Position numbers and translations under genes: made by a program. Shown piece after piece: positions 29,245 through 41,036 of a stretch of 64,000 nucleotides of DNA. The stretch spans positions 1,315,001 to 1,379,000 of the forward strand of contig JAPDFW010000059.1 in assembly GCA_028826165.1 (NCBI GenBank), in the 5' to 3' direction. Position 1 is the stretch's first letter; the number at the start of each line of letters is the position of its first letter. Source of the stretch: Anaeramoeba ignava. Taxonomy: Eukaryota; Metamonada; Anaeramoebidae. A model generated the notes under the pieces. That model had not been told where the DNA came from and made no database searches. It saw nothing but the letters and a program-made list of their open reading frames with translations.

Positions 29245-32200
29245 ATGGAAGAAACAAAAAAAAGATTTCTTTCAATTGGGTTAGTTGAGAAAGAAGTTGA
29301 AAAAATACTTAAAAATTCTTCATTAACACAAACTTTAACTCAAGTGCTTGATTCTGTAAATAATTTAATAAATAATTTTATAAATAATTTTATAATTAAT
29401 TTTATATTTAATTTTATAAATAATTTTATAAATAATTTTATAAATAATTTTATATTTAATTTTATAAATAATTTTATAAATAATTTTATAAATAATTTTA
29501 TAAATAATTTTATAAATAATTTTATAAATAATTTTATAAATAATTTTATAAATAATTTTATATATAATTTTATAAATAATTTTATAAATAATTTTATAAA
29601 TAATTTTATAAATAATTTTATAAATAATTTTATATATAATTTTATAAATAATTTTATAAATAATTTTATAAATAATTTTATAAATAATTTTATAATTAAT
29701 TTTATATTTAATTTTATATTTAATTTTATAAATAATTTTATATATAATTTTATAAATAATTTTATAAATAATTTTATAAATAATTTTATATTTAATTTTA
29801 TATATAATTTTATATTTAATTTTATATTTAATTTTATAAATAATTTTATAAATAATTTTATATTTAATTTTATAAATAATTTTATATATAATTTTATAAA
29901 TAATTTTATAAATAATTTTATAAATAATTTTATAAATAATTTTATAAATAATTTTATAAATAATTTTATATATAATTTAATAAATAATTTAATAAATAAT
30001 TTTATATTTAATTTTATAAATAATTTTTATATATAATTTAATAAATAATTTTATATTTAATTTTATAAATAATTTTATAAATAATTTTATAAATAATTTT
30101 ATAAATAATTTAATAAATAATTTTATAAATAATTTTATAAATAATTTTATAAATAATTTAATAAATAATTTTATATTTAATTTTATAAATAATTTTATAA
30201 ATAATTTTATAAATAATTTTATAATTAATTTTATAAATAATTTAATAAATAATTTTAATAAATAATTTAATAAATAATTTTATAAATAATTTTATATATA
30301 ATTTTTATTTAATTTCATAAATGAATTTTATAAATAATTTTATAAATAATTTTATAAATAATTTTATAAATAATTTTATAAATAATTTTATAAATAATTT
30401 TATTAATAATTTAATAAATAATTTTATATTTAATTTTATAAATAATTTTATAAATAATTTTATAAATAATTTTATAAATAATTTTATAAATAATTTTATA
30501 AATTAATTTTATAATTAATTTTATTTATAATTTAATAAATAATTTTATAAATAATTTTATAAATAATTTTATAAATAATTTTATAAATAATTTTATAAAT
30601 AATTTTATAAATAATTTTATATTTAATTTTATAAATAATTTTTATAAATAATTTTATAAATAATTTTATAAATAATTTTATAAATAATTTTATAAATAAT
30701 TTTATATTTAATTTTATAAATAATTTAATAAATAATTTTATAAATAATTTAATAAATAATTTTATAAATAATTTTATAAATAATTTTATAAATAATTTTA
30801 TAATTAATTTTATTTATAATTTTATAAATAATTTTATAAATAATTTTATAATTAATTTTATAAATAATTTAATAAATAATTTTATAAATAATTTTATAAA
30901 TAATTTTATAATTAATTTTATATTTAATTTTATAATTAATTTTATAAATAATTTTATAAATAATTTAATAATTAATTTTATAAATAATTTTATAAATAAT
31001 TTTATAATTAATTTTATAAATAATTTTATAAATGAATTTTATATTTAATTTTATAAATGAATTTTATATTTAAAATAGGCAAACATTAAAGAAGGATGTG
31101 AAAAATCAATTGGATTAATGCTTTACAAAGTTGCAACATTTAAATTTCCCAAAATACCACAAGTAGAAGAAAGAAGAATCTTTGTAGCAAGTTATATTGG
31201 AAATGGAAAAATAAAAACAAGTCCACAGTTAAATGAAGCATTAAATTATTTAAAGAAACTTGGAACAGGAGAATTAAAAAATGAATTATTTGAAGAAATT
31301 TGTGGAGTTGGAGTAACTATTACAGATGAAGATGTTACAAAAACTGTTAAAGAAATTATTTCCAATATGAAACCTGAAAATTTAACTTTGAAATCAATTC
31401 TTGCAGAAACTAGAGCTAAATTGAAATGGGCTGAACCAAAAGTTGTTAAAGATGAAGTTGATAAACAATTATTAGAATTACAAAAATTAAAAGATTTTGA
31501 ATTATCTTCTAATAAAAATCTTAAGAAAAGAGATAGATTTCCAAGACCTGAAGAAAATACAACAAATGATCCAAAAATTCTTGAAAAACATTTAAAAGAA
31601 ACAGGAGGAAAAGTTGTTACAAGATTTCCACCTGAACCGAATGTAGATTATAAATAAATATTAAATATTAAATAATAAATAATAAATATTAAATATTAAA
31701 TAATAAATATTAAATAATAAATATTAAATATTAAATATTAAATAATAAATATTAAATAATAAATATTAAATATTAAATATTAAATATTAAATATTAAATA
31801 ATAAATATTAAATAATAAATATTAAATATTAAATAATAAATAATAAATATTAAATAATAAATAATAAAATAAATATTAAATATTAAATATTAAATAAATA
31901 TTAAATATTAAATATTAAATATTAAATATTAAATATTAAATAAAATAATAAATATTAAATAATAAATATTAAATATTAAATATTAAATAATAAATAAAAA
32001 ATAATAAATAATAAATAATAAATAATAAATAATAAAATAAATATTAAATAATAAATAATAAATATTAAATAATAAATATTAAATATTAAATATTAAATAT
32101 TAAATATTAAATATTAAATATTAAATATTAAATATGAAAATAAATAATAAATAATAAATAATAAATATTAAATATTAAATATTAAATAATAAATATTAAA

Positions 32201-34903
32201 TATTAAATATTAAATATTAAATATTAAATAATAAATATTAAATATTAAATATTAAATAATAAATAATAAATATTAAATAATAAATAATAAAATAATAAAT
32301 ATTAAATAATAAATAATAAATATTAAATATTAAATATTAAATATTAAATATTAATAGGGATATTTACACATTGGACATGCTAAAGCAATGACTCTTGATT
32401 TTGGATATGCAGAACAAAATGATGGAATATGCTATTTAAGATTTGATGATACTAATCCAACAGCAGAAAAACAGGAATATATTGATGGAATAATAGAAAA
32501 TGTCAAATGGTTTGGATTCAAAATTTACAAAATTACTTATTCATCAAGTTATTTTGATCAGTTATATGAATTTGCAATTCAATTGATTAAAGATGATTTA
32601 GCATATGTTTGTCATCAAACCCCAAAAGAAATGAGTCAAGGAAGAGAAGATATGATTGATTCACCTTGGAGAAATCGTCCTATTGAAGAATCACTTGCTG
32701 AATTTGAAAAAATGAAAAAAGGATTTTATAAAGAAGGCGAAGCTGTTTTAAGACTTAAAATGAATATGAAAAGTGAAAATCCTTGTCTTAGAGATCTTGT
32801 TGCTTATAGAGTTAAATTTATGTCTCATCCAAGAACTGGAGATAAATGGTGTATTTATCCTTCTTATGATTTTACACATTGTATTGTTGATTCTTTAGAG
32901 AATATTACTCATTCACTTTGTACTTTGGAATTTCAAGTAAATATTTCAAATCAAATTAAAATCCGAATTAAATTAAATTAAATTAAATCCAAATTAAATT
33001 AAAATCAAATTAAATTAAATTAAATTAAATCCAAATTAAATTAAATTAAATCTAAATTAAATTAAATCCAAATTAAATTAAATCAAATTAAATTAAATTA
33101 AATTAAATTAAATTAAATTAAATTAAATTAAATTAAATCAAATTAAATTAAATTAAATTAAATTAAATTAAATTAAATCAAATTAAATTAAATTAAATTA
33201 AATTAAATCAAATTAAATTAAATTAAATCCAAATTAAATTAAATCAAATTAAATCCAAATTAAATCCAAATTAAATTTAGATTCGTCAAGAATCTTATTA
33301 TTGGCTTTTAGATGCTTTAAGAATTTATAAACCAGTTGTTTGGGAATTTGGAAGATTAAATTTATCTCATACAATAATGTCAAAACGTAAATTACAACAA
33401 TTGATTAGAGAAAATTATGTAATAGGATGGAGTGATCCAAGAATGCCAACAATTAATGGATTAAGAAGAAGAGGTAAAAATATTAAAATTCATTTATAAA
33501 ATTAATATTAAAATTAAAATTAAAATTAAAATTCATTTATAAAATTAAAATTAAAATTAATATTAAAATTAAAATATAAAATTAAAATTAAAATTAAAAT
33601 TAAAATTAAAATTCATTTTGAAAATTAAAATTAAAATTAAAATTAAAATTAAAATTCATTTTGAAAATTAAAATTAAAATTAAAATTCATTTATAATATT
33701 AATATTAAAATTAAAATTAAAATTAAAATTAAAATTAAAATTAAAATTCATTTGAAAATTAAAATTAAAATTAATATTAAAATTAAAATTAAAATTAAAA
33801 TTCATTTATAAAATTAAAATTAAAATTAAAATTAAAATTCATTTATAAAATTCATTTTGAAAATTAAAATTAAAATTAAAAATTCATTTTGAAAATTAAA
33901 ATTAAAATTAATATTAAAATTAAAATTAAAATTAAAATTAAAATTAAAATTAAAATTAAAATTAAAATTCATTTTGAAAATTAAAATTAAAATTAAAATT
34001 CATTTTGAAAATTAAAATTAATATTAAAATTAAAATTAATATTAATATTAAAATTAAAATTAAAATTAATATTAAAATTCATTTATAAAATTTATTTTGA
34101 AAATTAAAATTCATTTATAAAATTCATTTTGAAAATTCATTTTGAAAATTTAAATTAAAGGTTATACTGCAACAGCTATCAAACAATTTTGTGAAATTGT
34201 CGGTGTTTCAAGAAAAGATGAATCTTTAATTCCAATTGAATTACTTGAATCAGTTTTAATCAAAGAATTAGATAAAACTTGTCCAAGAGCATTTGCAATT
34301 TTAGATCCATTAAAAATTACATTAACAAACTTTGAAAAATTCATAGAATTTGAAGCACCAAATCATCCAAAAAATCCAAGCTTTGGAAAAAGGAAAATAC
34401 CATTAACAAAAGTGATTTATATTGAAAAATCAGATTTTCGAATGAATGATTCAGAAGATTTTTATGGATTAAGTTTAAACAAAGAAGTTGGATTAAAATA
34501 TGGAATAAACATAACATGTACAAAAGTAATAACAGATAAAGATGGAAAAGTGATTGAACTTGAAGCTGAAGGTGATTTCAAGAAAGAAAGAAAACCAAAA
34601 GGATATATTCATTGGATTTCACCAGATCAAAATGAAAAATTATTTACTGCCGAAGTTCATGTTTATGACCATTTATTGATTTGTGAAGATCCTTCTACTG
34701 TTGATGATTGGTTAGCTCAAATTAATCCTAATTCTCTTCTTGTTATTAATGATGCTTTGATTGATCCTGTTCTTGTTAATTCTAAACCTGGTGATAAATT
34801 CCAGTTTGAAAGATTGGGTTTCTTTTGCGTTGATTCTGATTCTAATGATTCTAAATTGATTTTCAATAAAACAGTTCCTTTAAAAGGAAAAAAGGATTTT
34901 TAA
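29245..34903 (+). CDS. Glutaminyl-tRNA synthetase, five exons
   Basis: Class I synthetase charging tRNA-Gln in the cytosol. Exons: 29245-29355, 31079-31642, 32358-32936, 33281-33473, 34161-34903. Introns are GT-AG in phases 0, 0, 0, 1. The spliced protein is about 729 residues, close to other eukaryotic GlnRS. It has the eukaryote-type N-terminal domain ([23 protein letters not shown]-like [30 protein letters not shown]). The Rossmann domain includes [18 protein letters not shown], split exactly by intron 2, and [30 protein letters not shown] and the MSKRKL signature. The anticodon-binding barrels include [27 protein letters not shown] and [17 protein letters not shown]. All motifs are intact. 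The four introns (1723, 715, 344 and 687 bp) are each almost wholly tandem repeat. Confidence 0.95.
29356..31078 (+). repeat. GlnRS intron 1: 12-bp repeat
   Basis: Intron of 1723 bases from GTAAATAATTT to AAAATAG, made of the 12-base unit aataattttata with variants (aattaattttata, tttaattttata). Because 12 is a multiple of three, the exon 1 frame stays open into it as N-N-F-I repeats until about 30036. That is a by-product of the repeat, not a protein domain: GlnRS homology resumes only at 31079. Confidence 0.95.
31643..32357 (+). repeat. GlnRS intron 2: 7-bp repeat
   Basis: 715-base intron (GTAGATTATAAATAAA to TTAATAG) built from mixed seven-base units aaatatt and aaataat, with rare interruptions. 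It splits the conserved EPN-GYLHIGH motif between N and G. Confidence 0.95.
32937..33280 (+). repeat. GlnRS intron 3: 5-bp repeat
   Basis: 344-base intron from GTAAATATTTC to AAATTTAG, consisting mainly of the pentanucleotide aaatt with scattered c insertions (aaatcc, aaatc). Confidence 0.95.
33474..34160 (+). repeat. GlnRS intron 4: 6-bp repeat with inserted spacers
   Basis: 687-base phase-1 intron (GTAAAAATATT to TTAAATTAAAG) of aaaatt hexanucleotides, punctuated by attcatttataa and attcattttgaa spacers. It splits a glycine codon in [13 protein letters not shown]. Confidence 0.95.
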
Positions 34904-35022
34904 AAAATTAAAAATTTAAAATCAAAAAATCCAAAAAATTTTACTTCAAAAAAAAAAATAAAAGAAAAAGTTTAAAAAAAAAAGAAATCATTTTGTTGTA
35001 ATGCTATTTTTGAAGAGAAAGT

Positions 35023-37531
35023 TCAAACAAAATAGACTTCAAGTTCTTCAATTTTCCATTTATTATAAGAACCAGCAAAAAATTCTCTTGCTTCTTGAGA
35101 ATCTTCTTGAATATCTTTAGGAAGTTGATAACAACTATAAAATCGATCACCAAAATCCGACCAAAAAATATCAAAAGAATCATTAACATTTCCAGATTCA
35201 GTAAAAATACCGATATCAAAACCAAATTCTGGACCTCTATGAGAACCATAACAAATAGCTTTGTCTTCTTTTTCTTTTTGGATTCGGAACATTTGGGGAA
35301 CATAATTTTTCTTTCTTGGATTTTGCAAAGAAAATATAAATGCATTTGGGTCTCTAATCCATCCCCAATTTCTTCTTTGGTAAGACCAAGAAGATTGGTT
35401 TGGTGTCCATCCGACTTTTGTAAATCCTCCAAATATATATTTTTCGGATGTTTGAATAAGTAAAAGTGCTTTTCCTTTTTCATCGCATTTTGAATGAAAA
35501 GAATGACCGCAAAGTCCATCTTTTTTTCCCGAATAACAAACTTTCATTGTGTAAAAAAACTCCTCGTCATTTATCCATTCTTTCAAATATTTAATCACAT
35601 GATAATTTGTGTTTGTTATGATTGAGCTTGGCGGGAAATAAAATCTTGGTGTAAACATTAAACAATCTCTTGGGATTTTTGGTGATGCTTTTAAATTTTT
35701 TTCTTCTTCAGATTCAATTTGTATTTCATTTTCTGTTTCAGTTTCGTTTTCAGTTTCGTTTTCTGTTTCGTTTTCTGTTTCAGTGTCAATTATAATTTTG
35801 CTTTTGATTTGATTTTTGTGTTGATTTTCATTTTCAATTTGATTATCATTCATAATTGGCATTTCCCCATTTTTATTTGGATTATTTTCTGTTTTTATTT
35901 TTCTCTTTGGATTTTTATTGTGTTTTCTATGTTTGGAATGTTTTTGTTTGTGTTGTAAATGTTGATTTTGGTTTATATTCTGAAGTTGCATTTGATTTAT
36001 TTTTTGTAATTGAAGTTGGTTTAAATTTTGAAGTTGGTTTAAATTCTGAAGTTGATTCTGAAGTTGATTGAGGTTCTGAATCTGGCTTTGAATTTGATTT
36101 TGAATTTGGTTTTGAAGTTGATTTAGATTTTGAATTTGGTTTTGAATTTGGTTTTGAATCTCATTTTGTATTTGGAATTGGTTTATATTTTGGTTGATAT
36201 TTGGATTTTCGTTTTTCGCGATATTTTGAATTTGATTTTGAATTTCGTAATAGTGTTTTTGATTGAAATATGGCTGGTTTTGGCTAATATTTGGCATTTC
36301 ATTTCTATTTGTATTTTGAATTTGAATTTCATTTTTACTATTTTCATTTTTATTCTCGTTTTGATTCTCGTTTTGATTTTTGATTTTGATTTGATTTTGA
36401 TTTTGATTTGTATTTTGATTTTGGTTTTGATTTTGATTTTGATTTTGATTTTGAATTTGATTTGTGTTTTGGTTTTTAATTTGATTTTGGTTTGTATTTT
36501 GATTTTGATTTTTTGTATTTATATTTTGATTTGTAATTTGATTTTTTGTATTTGTCTTTTCATTTATATTTGTATTTTTTTGATTGTGATTTTTTGTATT
36601 TGTTTTCTCATTTATATTTGTATTTTTTTGATTTTGATTTTGGATTTTGATTTTGATTTTCAAATTCTTCTTGATTTGATAAAGATTTTGATTTTGAACT
36701 ATAAAACTCCAGAATTGTCGGAAGAATATCTTCAGGAATAAGATTAAGTTGAGTAAACTGAAGAATCTGTTCTAATTCAATTTCACAGAAACGAATTTGA
36801 GGAATAAATTTACGAACTTTTTCTCGAATTAATTTATTGAGTTGTGAATCTTGAAACAAATTATCCATATCTGCATTTGGATTGACATGGAAATGAGTCC
36901 AACGATAAACAGCGTTGAGAAGATCAATTTCCTTATTCATAATTAAATCATTTCGACTGAGAATTTCTTCAAGTTCTTTTTCACGAAGATCGAAAAAAGA
37001 ACGGGATTGGATAATTTGTTGGAAATTTTTAAAAATAAAATCAAAACATAAAGAATAAAGCCTGTTCAAATTGAACTGAATTGAAAGATTCAAGACATCA
37101 ATAGCATTATAAATTGTGATGTTTTGGAAAATGAAGCGAGATAGAAAATCAAATAAGGAATCGTCTGAAAGTAAAAATTTCTGGAAATGGATTAGAATTT
37201 CAATAGCATTTTCTTGATTAATTGCGATTATTCCTGTATAAATATATCCCAATATAATTTCCATAATTTGAGGCGAAATATCGTTGAATTCAACTTTTCC
37301 TTCTTGATATTCTTTCATCCGAGATCTGAATAATCCATTGAAATATTTACTTCTACTTGAAAGAATTGCTCTGTGAGTTTTAAAGATGGTTGTTTTCTTT
37401 TTTTGATTATTTTCTGAATTTTTAGGTTGGTTCACAATAATTTGGAAATCACTTAATGATTCATCTTCTTTTGAAAGTAAATGTTTTAAGTCTTGAGATA
37501 ATTTATCAAAATTATTAAAAATTTGTGCCAT
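35023..37531 (-). CDS. BTB-BACK-(Asn/Gln-rich)-TLDc gene with one frame break
   Basis: The start at 37531 (MAQIFNNFDKLSQ) opens a BTB (SDFQIIVNQ, KTHRAILSSRSKYFNGLFRSRMKEY, ILGYIYTGII) and a BACK-like region (AIDVLNLSIQFNLNRLYSL, IDLLNAVYRW, FIPQIRFCEI). Around 36642-36643 a CAAAAT repeat contains one extra base (CC instead of C on the coding strand), which would end the protein at KKYKYK. The next frame is open from 36663 to 35023. It encodes about 260 residues of N/Q/I-rich repeats, a charged stretch (ETENETENETENETE), then TLDc (LKEWINDEEFFYTMKVCYSGKKDG, LLLIQTSEKYIFGGFTKVGW, DPNAFIFSLQN, FFAGSYNKWKIEELEVYF). The domain order matches the intact paralogues at 3823 and 13410. I therefore annotate one gene with either a real mutation or an assembly error. 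It is divergent from VPS16. Confidence 0.75.
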
Positions 37532-37941
37532 TTTTATTTATAAATATAAATATGAAAATAAATAAATAAATATATATAAATATATAAATATAAATAAATA
37601 AAATGAAGTTGATAATTTATTTTATTTTATTTTTGGAAATCTAAAATAAAAATAAAATAAAATAAAATAAAAAGAAGAAGGAAAACAGGTTAGTAAATTG
37701 AATATAAAAATTAATTTTGTTTTTAATTTAAATTATTTTTTTGGATTTTTAGAAATTTTAAATAAAAAATTACTTAATAATTAAATGAAGAAATTTAAAT
37801 AAATTTTGTGTGTTTGTTTTTTATGAAAAAAAAAAAAGAGAAAGAAAAGGAAAATGAAAGAAAAAAAATGAAAAAAAAAAAAAGGGAAAAAAATATTTTT
37901 CATTTTTTTTCTTTCTTTCATTCATTCTTTTCTTGTTTAAA
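37532..37941. promoter_or_regulatory. Divergent intergenic region upstream of VPS16
   Basis: 410 bases between the minus-strand BTB-TLDc start (37531) and the VPS16 start (37942). It has an ATAAATAAATAT-rich part near 37531 and an A-rich purine run (37825-37885). A TTTTTCATTTTTTTTC element lies at about 37897-37912, about 30 bases before the VPS16 ATG, which has the context GTTTAAAATGG. It presumably holds two back-to-back promoters. No gene is seen in it. Confidence 0.4.
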
Positions 37942-40923
37942 ATGGATTCAATCGAAGAACTTAAAAATCATAAAATACAAACTTGGGAAAAACTTGGCAA
38001 CAAATTTTATGAAAAAAGTAAATCATATGATTTAAGCATCAAATTACAAATGGATGAATTTTTCATATCAGCAGCACCATTTTCAGGACCATTTGCATTA
38101 ACACGAGACCCAAGCAAACTTGTGAAGCGAAATGATTTGACACAAAAGGGAAAATTCATTAATATTTTTTCACTATCAGGAATTAAACTGCATGAGATCA
38201 ACTGTGACAACAAAGAACCAATTTTCCATTTTGGATGGACAAGCAAAGAAGAGTTTATTCTAATCACAGAAAAAGGACAGATAGAAATATACAGTTTGGA
38301 TCGTCTGAGCGAACCAGACCCTTTCGATCTCGGCTCAAGTTGCGAGAAAGAAGGCATGGAAAAATGCATTATAAGTGAACCTTATATTGTTGGAATAGCA
38401 AAAAATAATCAAGTCAGTATTTTTGATCTTGAGGAAGCAAGAACAATCATGATGACAAATCCGTTTTTGGAGGAGGATGTCAAGCCGCTTTCCATGATTG
38501 TTCTTGAAATTAACGAAGCACCTCATGTTTTTGTTGCCATGAATAACGGAAAACTTTATAATTTAGATGCCGAATCTTCAACGGAAGTTAGTTTTTCTTT
38601 TATTGATTCTTTTGTGGCAATGGAGCTTTCTGCAAAAAACAATTATATTGCCACTTTCAGTCAAACTGGAATTGTGAGAGTTTTCACGCAGGATTTCAGT
38701 TCCTGTCTTCTGCAATTTGACATGCAAACAACATTTCCTCCCGACCGTTTCGGTTGGTGCGGAAACGACACTGTTCTCGTTTATTTCGAGAATATGGACC
38801 AACTTATCGAGGCTTACGAACCAAATATCCTCATCATGCTCGGACCAAATAATCAAATGGTCCGCTTTTATTTTGAATCTCCTATTTATTTCCACACAGA
38901 AATCGATGGCGCAAGAATCATCACAAGTACAACAAGTGAATTTTTATCAAAAGTGCCTGACGAAGTTCAGAGTATTTTTTGGTACGGCGCAACTTCTCCA
39001 GAGGCTATTCTTTTCGATGCCTACAGAGAGTTCAAACACAGCGACTCAAAAGCGGACGAAAAGATCCGCGAGATTATGAAATCCGGGTCTTTGCAGTCCG
39101 CAATCCGTAATTGTATCATTTCCGCAGGTCATGAAACAGACCCTAAACTCCAGCCCTTTCTTCTCGAAGCTGCTGCCTTCGGGAAAGCTTACTACCGTAA
39201 TGTCATCTCAAGCATCCAAGACCAGGATCCTGTCCGCAAAGACAATCTCCATCAAATGTTCGTGGAAATGACAATGGCGGTTAAAATTCTCAGCGCAATA
39301 AGAGATTTTTCAGTTGGAATTTTTCTTTCTTTTGAACAGTTCAAGTTTCTCGGTCAGGACCAAGTTATTGATAGATTATTGAATAGGCGACAGTATATTC
39401 TCGCACATAAAATTGGTGTTTATCTCGGGAAAAAAACTCATAAAAAAGTCCTTACAAAATGGGCAATTGCGCTTATAAATTCTCCTGATTATGCAGAGAA
39501 AAATTCGGAATCCGAAAACGAAATTTACGAAAAAATAACGGCAAAATTTGATTCCGAAGAATTTCGATTCAAAAGAGATATTCCTTACTACGAAATAGCA
39601 CTAGAAGCGCACCACAAACAGAAACACGAGCTTGCTGAAAAACTCATCAAAAAAGAACGTTCTCTTGCCAAGCAAGTCAGTCTGTTCATCCGCATGAAAA
39701 AATTCCAAAAAGCTCTCGATATCGCAACAGACTCAAACGACTCAACATTGATCTATCTTGTGCTCTATTCAGCACATCGGCAGAGAAGACAGCAAATGCG
39801 CAAACAAGAAGAACAAGAAAACCAACGCAAAGAAGTTCAACTTCAAAGGGAAAAGGATCTTGAGAAGGAACAAAAACGCAGGCAAAAAAAACTTCTCCGG
39901 CAACGGCAATCCAAAAAATCCAAAAAATCTAAAAAATCTAAAAATGATGAATCCGAAAGCGAGGATTCAGATCTCCAGTTCTCAGAAGAAAAGGAATTCC
40001 AAGCAAAAACGCGAATGTATAATTATTACAAACATCAAGAAGAGCGCGAGGAGGAAGAGCGCATTAAAATTCTCGAGCAACAAGAAACAGAGCTCTCAAA
40101 CCTCATCGGAAACAACTACGTCGCGGCTAATATGCAATATCTTCTCTGGAACAGAACAAACAACCCGCGCACTGAGTTTCTTCTTCAGGCATTAGGCCTC
40201 TCAAAAAAACTTGCCTTTTTCCTTATAGCTCAAAGCTACAGATTCCTTCCCAAAAATCTCCATGAGGGTGAATCTCTTTCCCAAGAATTTCTCGAACAAA
40301 AACAAAAAGCAGATCTTCTCAAACAATTCTTCACTCCAGACTACAATGTTTTTGTGCTCAATTTGCGCAAGGAAAAACTCGGCTCTGCACATAAAATTTT
40401 TGCCGAATCAAATTTGGAATTTTTCAAAAATTCAACAACAATCCAACTTTCCCTTTTGACATACCAAGAAAAACTCGAAACACAAAAATCAAATCGCGAA
40501 GCAAAAAACCAATATCTTGGATTATCACTTTATCAAACAGTCGGAAAGCTTATTCGTGATGAAGAATTCAAAGAAGCAGATTCGTTCCGAAAAAAGTTCT
40601 CAATTCCGGACAAACAATATTGGTGGATTAAAATTCGAAATCTTGCCCAAGCAAATCATTATGCTGAACTTCGAAACTTCGCCCAAAATAAATCTCCTAT
40701 TGGATACGAACCTTTTGCAAGAGTTTGTATTGAAAATGATTCAAAAACAAAAGCTAATGAATTCATCTCAATGATTCCTGATTTGAGAAGAAGAGTCGAA
40801 CTTTTTATCGAAACTGAAAATTTTGATAGAGCTATTCAAACAGCAACTTCTTTAAAAGATAAAGATTTAATCGAAAGAGTTCATGAAATGAAATCATCTT
40901 CAATTTCATTTTCCAAAAAATAA
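37942..40923 (+). CDS. VPS16: VPS16, core subunit of HOPS/CORVET tethers
   Basis: Intronless, 993 residues from the ATG at 37942 (MDSIEELKNHK). VPS16 binds VPS33 and is shared by the HOPS and CORVET tethering complexes of late and early endosomes. Family landmarks: W-x-KLGNKFYEKS at the start, ISAAPFSGPFALTRDP, an N-terminal WD40-like propeller, and RIITSTTSEFLSKVPDEVQSIF. The C-terminal alpha-solenoid has SLQSAIRNCIISAGHE, LEAAAFGKAY, ILSAIRDFSVGI, FSIPDKQYWWIKI and NKSPIGYEPFARVC. The fungal/animal protein is about 800-840 residues. The excess here is mainly a charged K/R/E/Q insertion at about residues 610-720 (QRRQQMRKQEEQ, SKKSKKSKKSKNDESES). It is richer in G+C than its neighbours, suggesting stronger codon selection. 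Confidence 0.95.
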   Translation: MDSIEELKNHKIQTWEKLGNKFYEKSKSYDLSIKLQMDEFFISAAPFSGPFALTRDPSKLVKRNDLTQKGKFINIFSLSGIKLHEINCDNKEPIFHFGWTSKEEFILITEKGQIEIYSLDRLSEPDPFDLGSSCEKEGMEKCIISEPYIVGIAKNNQVSIFDLEEARTIMMTNPFLEEDVKPLSMIVLEINEAPHVFVAMNNGKLYNLDAESSTEVSFSFIDSFVAMELSAKNNYIATFSQTGIVRVFTQDFSSCLLQFDMQTTFPPDRFGWCGNDTVLVYFENMDQLIEAYEPNILIMLGPNNQMVRFYFESPIYFHTEIDGARIITSTTSEFLSKVPDEVQSIFWYGATSPEAILFDAYREFKHSDSKADEKIREIMKSGSLQSAIRNCIISAGHETDPKLQPFLLEAAAFGKAYYRNVISSIQDQDPVRKDNLHQMFVEMTMAVKILSAIRDFSVGIFLSFEQFKFLGQDQVIDRLLNRRQYILAHKIGVYLGKKTHKKVLTKWAIALINSPDYAEKNSESENEIYEKITAKFDSEEFRFKRDIPYYEIALEAHHKQKHELAEKLIKKERSLAKQVSLFIRMKKFQKALDIATDSNDSTLIYLVLYSAHRQRRQQMRKQEEQENQRKEVQLQREKDLEKEQKRRQKKLLRQRQSKKSKKSKKSKNDESESEDSDLQFSEEKEFQAKTRMYNYYKHQEEREEEERIKILEQQETELSNLIGNNYVAANMQYLLWNRTNNPRTEFLLQALGLSKKLAFFLIAQSYRFLPKNLHEGESLSQEFLEQKQKADLLKQFFTPDYNVFVLNLRKEKLGSAHKIFAESNLEFFKNSTTIQLSLLTYQEKLETQKSNREAKNQYLGLSLYQTVGKLIRDEEFKEADSFRKKFSIPDKQYWWIKIRNLAQANHYAELRNFAQNKSPIGYEPFARVCIENDSKTKANEFISMIPDLRRRVELFIETENFDRAIQTATSLKDKDLIERVHEMKSSSISFSKK

Positions 40924-41036
40924 TTTCATTTCATTTTTTTTCATTTTTTTCATTTTTTTCATTTTTTTCTTTTTTAAAAAAGATTTTTTTTTTTTGCTTT
41001 TTTTCTTCTTTTCTTTTTTAATTTTTTACATTTTAA

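Noticed and set aside
29245-30036. A 263-residue NNFI-repeat protein starting with MEETKKRF
   Set aside because: The first 37 codons are GlnRS exon 1; the rest is intron, and GlnRS homology resumes at 31079.
30321-30506. Asn-Phe-Ile repeat frame as a separate gene
   Set aside because: It lies inside GlnRS intron 1 and is pure 12-base repeat.
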